Of a stretch of DNA of 9,905 nucleotides, positions 6,186 through 9,905 are shown piece by piece. Position numbers and translations under genes: made by a program. The stretch is from Citromicrobium sp. (GTDB lineage: Bacteria; Pseudomonadota; Alphaproteobacteria; Sphingomonadales; Sphingomonadaceae): assembly GCA_003248395.1 (NCBI GenBank), contig QFNA01000062.1, positions 1 through 9,905 of the forward strand, written 5' to 3'. Each line of letters begins with the position of its first letter. Positions within the stretch are counted from its first letter, which is position 1. Under the pieces are notes generated by a model. The model ran no database searches. It had not been told where the DNA came from and saw only the letters and a list, made by a program, of their open reading frames with translations.

Positions 6186-8168
6186 ATGGGCAACGAGAAG
6201 AGCACCGACCAGTTCGTGCGGGAGATGCTGCGCGACATCGGGTTCGATCGTCCGTGGGAGCAGAGTTGCTCCGATGCTCCGACCTATATCTACAACGCCC
6301 TCAAAGGCGGATCCAAAGGCAAGCGACGCGGCCCGGGCAAGCCCGAGTTCCTGGTCGAGTCCGACAACTTCCTGGTCGTGGTCGAGGACAAAGCCGACTT
6401 GACGAGGTCCAAGCTCATGTTGGACGACCAGATCGACATCGGTTATCCCGCCCGGTCCGAATACGCCCTCAACGGTGCTGCTCACTACGCAAAGCACCTT
6501 GCTGAACGGACCGAGAAGGGCGTCTTCGCAGTCGGCGTCGCTGGGGCTGAGTCCCACCACGAGGTCACTATCGCGTACGTCGAGAAGGGCACTGTTCCTC
6601 GGCTGCTCGCCAAGGTGGATGCCCTGACCGATCTCGACGCGAACAATATCGTCGAGTACCACCGTGTCGCCGTCCTCGGCGGGCTTCCGCGAGAAGAGCG
6701 CGAAGCCCGCGAGATTCGCAAGGTGTCCGCCGGACTGCACGAGGACATGCGCAACTACGCCTCACTGGAAGGAGAACGCAAAGCAACCCTGGTATCGGCA
6801 ATTCTGCTCGCGCTCAAGTACCAGCCTAATCTCATCGATGACTTGAAGGGTGAGAAAAAATCCGGCTTCACCGACGGCGAGAAGGTCTACAAAGCCGCCA
6901 AAGAGTACCTGGAGAGCGACGAAGCTGACCTTAGGCCTAAGCAGAAAATTGGTGCGCTGCTCGATCAGTTCTCATATATTAAGTCCCACGTATTACTCAA
7001 CCGGGTCAACAAAGACCTCGGAAACATCACCCCAATGAGGCGCTTCGTCAGGGTGCTCGACCACGACGTTATCCACGCAGTCTCCAATCCGTCTCGGACC
7101 GCGTTCGACGTACTAGGCAATTTTTACGGCGAGTTCGTGAAGTACGGCGGCTCCGATGGCAACGCCCTCGGCATCGTTCTGACACCTCACCACATCACTG
7201 ATCTCATGGCCGAGCTGATCGACGTTGACGCCCAGGACGTAGTGATAGACCCTTGCGCGGGCACCGCAGCCTTTCTCATAGCGGCGATGCGCAGGATGTT
7301 CGACGACGCCCAGCGGAGCTACGGCAGAAAGCCCCACATGCTCGCTGCCGTGCAACGCGAGATTCGCGAAGCCAGGCTCTACGGCGTGGAACTGCAAGAC
7401 AAGCTCTTCGCGATCGGAACGACGAATATGATATTGCGCGGCGACGGTAAGGCCAACTTTCAGCGGCACTCGATCTTCGACCTCGACCCGGAGGAGCTGC
7501 GTGGTGATCACGGATTCACGAAGGCCCTCATTAACCCGCCGTATTCGCAGGCCAAAACGAAAGAAACCCGTCATCTTTCCGAGTTGTCTTTCATCGAGCG
7601 TGCGCTGTCTCTCCTCGACCACAAGGGGCGGCTCGCGGCGATCGTTCCACAGTCTTCAATGGTCGGGAAGACCAAGGAGGACAAAGCCCGCAAGGCCAAA
7701 ATTCTCTCCGAACATACACTTGATGCCGTGATCACCATGAACCCGGACACGTTCTACGGCGTGGGAAATCATGTTGTGATCGCGTTGTTCACCGCTGATG
7801 TCCCGCACCCCAAGAACAAAAAGGTTGCGTTCATCAACTTCAAGGACGACGGGTACAAGGTGCGTCAGCACCTAGGTCTGATGGGCGACGGCAACGAGAA
7901 GTCACGCCGGAAGCATCTGCTCTCAGTACTGAACGACGGCGTGGCCGACGACACCAGTTTCATCGTGCGGTCGGAGGTCACCGCGACCGACGAGTGGCAG
8001 CACTCCTTCTTCTACTTCAACGACCAACCGCCGACCTACGACGAGTTCCTCGCTACGGTCGCCGACTACGTCACATGGCAGGTAGATATGCACTCACACG
8101 GACTCGGCGATCTGATCACTCCGCGTGTGGAGTCCGAGGAGGGCGACGAGGGAACGGAAATCGAATGA
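6186..8168 (+). CDS. BcgI-type restriction endonuclease/N6-adenine methyltransferase subunit (A subunit-like)
   Basis: A 660-aa bifunctional RM subunit. The N-terminal domain has a PD-(D/E)xK nuclease signature: P53-E54 then E67-D68-K69 (FLVVVEDKAD). A helical linker (about 190-300) leads to a gamma-class N6-adenine methyltransferase like HsdM: LTPHHITDLMAEL (332-344), AdoMet-binding motif I DPCAGTAAF (355-363) and catalytic NPPY (450-453). The nuclease-methyltransferase order and length match BcgI A (637 aa), a type IIB enzyme that cuts on both sides of its bipartite site and also methylates it. The last Gly of motif I is Ala361, a variation worth testing. The start is ATG 6186 with AGGA 11 bases upstream. 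The gene overlaps the specificity gene by ATGA. The segment near 6960-7010 is AT-richer than the recombinase genes and uses the rare TTA codon, suggesting separate acquisition. A type IIG or type I-like relative is possible, but the neighbouring small S subunit favours BcgI type. Confidence 0.93.
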   Translation: MGNEKSTDQFVREMLRDIGFDRPWEQSCSDAPTYIYNALKGGSKGKRRGPGKPEFLVESDNFLVVVEDKADLTRSKLMLDDQIDIGYPARSEYALNGAAHYAKHLAERTEKGVFAVGVAGAESHHEVTIAYVEKGTVPRLLAKVDALTDLDANNIVEYHRVAVLGGLPREEREAREIRKVSAGLHEDMRNYASLEGERKATLVSAILLALKYQPNLIDDLKGEKKSGFTDGEKVYKAAKEYLESDEADLRPKQKIGALLDQFSYIKSHVLLNRVNKDLGNITPMRRFVRVLDHDVIHAVSNPSRTAFDVLGNFYGEFVKYGGSDGNALGIVLTPHHITDLMAELIDVDAQDVVIDPCAGTAAFLIAAMRRMFDDAQRSYGRKPHMLAAVQREIREARLYGVELQDKLFAIGTTNMILRGDGKANFQRHSIFDLDPEELRGDHGFTKALINPPYSQAKTKETRHLSELSFIERALSLLDHKGRLAAIVPQSSMVGKTKEDKARKAKILSEHTLDAVITMNPDTFYGVGNHVVIALFTADVPHPKNKKVAFINFKDDGYKVRQHLGLMGDGNEKSRRKHLLSVLNDGVADDTSFIVRSEVTATDEWQHSFFYFNDQPPTYDEFLATVADYVTWQVDMHSHGLGDLITPRVESEEGDEGTEIE

Positions 8169-9265
8169 GCACACTAGATAACCTGGCCTTCGCTCCAATA
8201 CTCATCACCGATGTGTTCGAGTCAATGAAGGCTGCTAGTAGATGGCTTGATCTGAACAAGGCTGTTCACAGCGGCGACGCCGCGAGTCCGTACGTCGCTC
8301 GCTCCGGCGGGAAAAACGGGATCGGCACATTCTTGCCGCGTCAGCACATCGACGCGCCGAATGCGGGCAACGCCATCACCATTGGCGTGTCCACTTCGAC
8401 AGTTTTCTACCAACCCGTGCCGTTCTACACGAGCAAAGAGATCCAGGTGCTCCGGCACCCGCGTCTGGACTCCCGCACCGGACCAATCCTCGTCTCGCTC
8501 CTGCGCCAGCAGGTCGACAAGTTTCAGTGGGGCAATGGTGCCTCGCTGGATCGACTCAGAGCGACCCGCATCATGGTTCCAGTAGTCACGTCCCAAGACG
8601 GGATGCAGGCGGTCGACTGGGAGGGCTTGTCCGCGTTAGGCGAAGAACTGACCGAACTGGTGAGCAGGCGGTCTTTCAATGCCAGACGGACGGCGTCGAC
8701 GGACGACGATGGCCTACCAGAGCTGTCCTTTGCTCCCATGTTCGTGGTGGAGGACCCAAAGACCGGGCAAACCGGGCTGTTCCACACTCACAAAGGCAGG
8801 CGCCTTACCAAAGCTGACCGACGACCCGGCAGTACTCCATTCGTAACCGGCACGCGAATGAACAACAGCATCAAGGACTACGCGAGCGTGGCACCCATAT
8901 TTCCCGCAGGGTGGGTCACCCTGATCTACAACGGCGACGGCGGTACGGGTCACGCCAAGTATCAGCCCGCCCCCTTCAACGCATCCGACGACGTAATCGT
9001 CTTGGAGCCCCTGTCACCCGACGCCACCGAGGATGCGTTGCTAGTTCTCGTCACCATCCTCACCTGCCAGTGTGTCTCCAAGTTCAACTTCGGCTACAAA
9101 CTAACTCTCGATCGCCTGTTACGCCAGAAAATCATGGTTCCGGTCACCCCCGCCAAGAAGGGTGGGCAAGCCGCCGACTGGACTGGTATGGCCGCTTACG
9201 GGCGCGCCCTTCGCGTCCGTGCCGAGCGCGCGCTGGATCGCGACGAAGAGATCGTCGCTTTATGA
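8165..9265 (+). CDS. BcgI-type specificity subunit (B subunit-like) with two target-recognition halves
   Basis: A 366-aa DNA specificity subunit that would direct the A subunit to a bipartite sequence. ATG 8165 overlaps the previous stop as ATGA, and in-frame sequence further upstream lies inside the methyltransferase gene. The protein is an internal duplication. The first half (about 8-165) ends KFQWGNGASLDRLRATRIMV (119-138), and the second (about 187-350) has KFNFGYKLTLDRLLRQKIMV at 306-325. Each is followed by VPV and then by a QA-VDW or QA-ADW segment and a short helix. The parts before each repeated core (about 35-100 and 205-285) differ, as expected for two target-recognition domains reading different half-sites. 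Length is close to BcgI B (341 aa), and no nuclease or methylase motif is present. The recognition sequence cannot be read from the protein. TTA codons occur near 8635 and 9119. It overlaps the XRE gene by ATGA. Confidence 0.92.
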   Translation: MSTLDNLAFAPILITDVFESMKAASRWLDLNKAVHSGDAASPYVARSGGKNGIGTFLPRQHIDAPNAGNAITIGVSTSTVFYQPVPFYTSKEIQVLRHPRLDSRTGPILVSLLRQQVDKFQWGNGASLDRLRATRIMVPVVTSQDGMQAVDWEGLSALGEELTELVSRRSFNARRTASTDDDGLPELSFAPMFVVEDPKTGQTGLFHTHKGRRLTKADRRPGSTPFVTGTRMNNSIKDYASVAPIFPAGWVTLIYNGDGGTGHAKYQPAPFNASDDVIVLEPLSPDATEDALLVLVTILTCQCVSKFNFGYKLTLDRLLRQKIMVPVTPAKKGGQAADWTGMAAYGRALRVRAERALDRDEEIVAL

Positions 9266-9480
9266 ACCGAAAGACAATGTCAAACAACGCTACAGGCTTC
9301 GGCATCTCCATCCGACGAGCCAGGCTCGGCTATGGCTGGACTCAGGAGCAACTCGCCGAGAACGCCGAGGTGTCGCGGCCCAGCATCGCCCGAATCGAGG
9401 CCGGCCAGGACGTCTCCACAGCCACGCTCACTAAAGTGATCGACGCGCTCCACATGGTTCTTAGGATCGAATCCGCTTAA
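9262..9480 (+). CDS. XRE-family helix-turn-helix protein, candidate RM regulator
   Basis: A 72-aa protein made almost entirely of one XRE/Cro-type HTH domain: SIRRARLGYGWTQEQLAENA (16-35) followed by recognition-helix region VSRPSIARIEAGQ (37-49) and a short closing segment ending MVLRIESA. ATG 9262 overlaps the specificity gene stop as ATGA, with GAAGAG about 11 bases upstream. ATG 9277 is a slightly shorter alternative. Being co-translated with the RM genes suggests a controller (C-protein-like) repressor or activator acting at the leader near 6114-6158. Classical C genes usually precede the endonuclease gene, so the terminal position is unusual. An antitoxin-like or unrelated regulator is possible, but no toxin gene is next to it. 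Confidence 0.9.
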   Translation: MNRKTMSNNATGFGISIRRARLGYGWTQEQLAENAEVSRPSIARIEAGQDVSTATLTKVIDALHMVLRIESA

Positions 9481-9501
9481 TCAGAAGGAAAATACTGCTC
9501 G

Positions 9502-9529
9502 GCGGTGTGGGTTCCGAACCCGCCACCGC
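9502..9529 (+). terminator. Hairpin after the RM operon, possible terminator
   Basis: Starting 22 bases after the XRE stop, GCGGTG (9502-9507) and GGGTT pair with AACCC and CACCGC (9524-9529). This gives a GC-rich stem with a CCG loop and small bulges (T on the left, GC on the right). No T-run follows, so it is not a classical intrinsic terminator, although high-GC bacteria often have hairpins of this type at operon ends. Confidence 0.45.
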
Positions 9530-9685
9530 GTGGTCACATCACCGGGACACCCCAACTCGCCAACCGGGTACCGCGCTCCCACAGCAACCGTGGCCGCAGA
9601 TGATGGACCGTGCGCACCCTGATCTGTCACGCATTTTGAATGCCGACTACATAACCGCAGGTCATCATATCCAGAGGGCTCGGAC
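9530..9685. other. Intergenic stretch without a convincing gene
   Basis: Between the hairpin and the ATG at 9686 I see no supported gene. Short open frames exist on both strands (68 aa each) but they overlap one another and show no recognisable motif. Weak promoter-like hexamers (TGTCAC, 17 bases, TACATA, about 9625-9653) could serve the downstream frame, but they match consensus poorly. Confidence 0.4.
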
Positions 9686-9905
9686 ATGGCGGGATGTGAC
9701 CGTCAGCCGGTGAGCGAACCCGTTGGCTCTGGGGATGCGGCCACAGCATTTGCCAACATCTCAATCGCGGTCAAGTCACGCACTTTGCCGAGCCGTACCC
9801 TGCTCGCAAGTGCCCACGTCGATGAACCCGTGGTCATGATTGCGCGCTTCGATGATGACGCATCCGCCAACTCGCGTCGATACAACACCGCCACTTTCTG
9901 GGGAA
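9686..9905 (+). CDS. Partial unrecognised gene running off the right edge
   Basis: ATG 9686 opens a frame with no stop up to the window end (73 codons: MAGCDRQPVSEPV... to ...RYNTATFWG). AGAGGG at 9673-9678 is well spaced as a ribosome-binding site. GTG 9710 is an alternative start. About 63% of codons end in G or C, lower than in the recombinase genes. No domain is recognised in the visible part, and FANISIAVKSRTL and ASAHVDEPVVMIARFDDD look protein-like. A 63-aa minus-strand frame (9703-9894) covers the same bases and cannot be excluded as the real gene. Confidence 0.4.
   Translation, partial: MAGCDRQPVSEPVGSGDAATAFANISIAVKSRTLPSRTLLASAHVDEPVVMIARFDDDASANSRRYNTATFWG

Noticed and set aside
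7994..8164. In-frame extension of the specificity gene upstream of 8165
   Set aside because: It lies inside the methyltransferase gene, and the ATGA overlap at 8165 marks the natural start.
9532..9701. 9-bp inverted repeat GGTCACATC (9532-9540) and GATGTGACC (9693-9701)
   Set aside because: A match of this length between two places in a 425-base gap is fairly likely by chance, and the copies are about 150 bases apart with no associated gene signal.
9703..9894. 63-aa minus-strand open frame at the right end
   Set aside because: It has no clear motif and overlaps the plus-strand frame that has a well-spaced AGAGGG. Not excluded, but less supported.

Overview
The window is high-GC DNA with GTG and ATG starts, tightly overlapping genes, and protein families common in Actinobacteria. 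A mycobacterial or nocardial relative (Mycobacteriaceae, Nocardiaceae, Gordoniaceae) is the most likely source. This is inferred from composition and protein type, as no marker gene is present. The window is an accessory region: a site-specific recombinase module followed by a restriction-modification (RM) operon, all on the plus strand.

Region 1 (about 61-5926) holds four packed genes. They are an intact tyrosine recombinase (505 aa), a second recombinase-like protein that has lost recognisable catalytic residues (589 aa), a third recombinase with a C-terminal cysteine cluster (717 aa), and a small HTH/coiled-coil protein resembling the TnpC/DUF6262 family (140 aa). The genes are separated by 1 bp, 4-bp or 11-bp overlaps, so they form one translationally coupled operon. 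The organisation resembles Tn554-type transposons (TnpA-TnpB-TnpC) and three-recombinase RIT-like elements.

Region 2 (5927-6185) is a short spacer. On the minus strand it carries what looks like the 5' part of a disrupted gene. The first 60 bases of the window, also read on the minus strand, continue that frame exactly. This suggests that the recombinase module interrupted a small gene and gives a testable estimate of the element ends. The right part of the spacer holds a palindromic promoter-like segment for the next operon.

Region 3 (6186-9480) is a three-gene operon linked by ATGA start/stop overlaps. The first gene encodes a 660-aa fusion of a PD-(D/E)xK nuclease domain and a gamma-class N6-adenine methyltransferase. 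The second encodes a 366-aa specificity subunit with two repeated target-recognition halves. The third encodes a 72-aa XRE-family DNA-binding protein. The first two match the layout and sizes of BcgI-type (type IIB) RM systems, in which A2B complexes methylate a bipartite site or cut on both sides of it. The XRE gene is a likely regulator of the operon, unusual in being last rather than first.

Region 4 (9481-9905) has a hairpin just after the operon, about 150 bp without a convincing gene, and a reading frame with a good ribosome-binding site that runs off the right edge.
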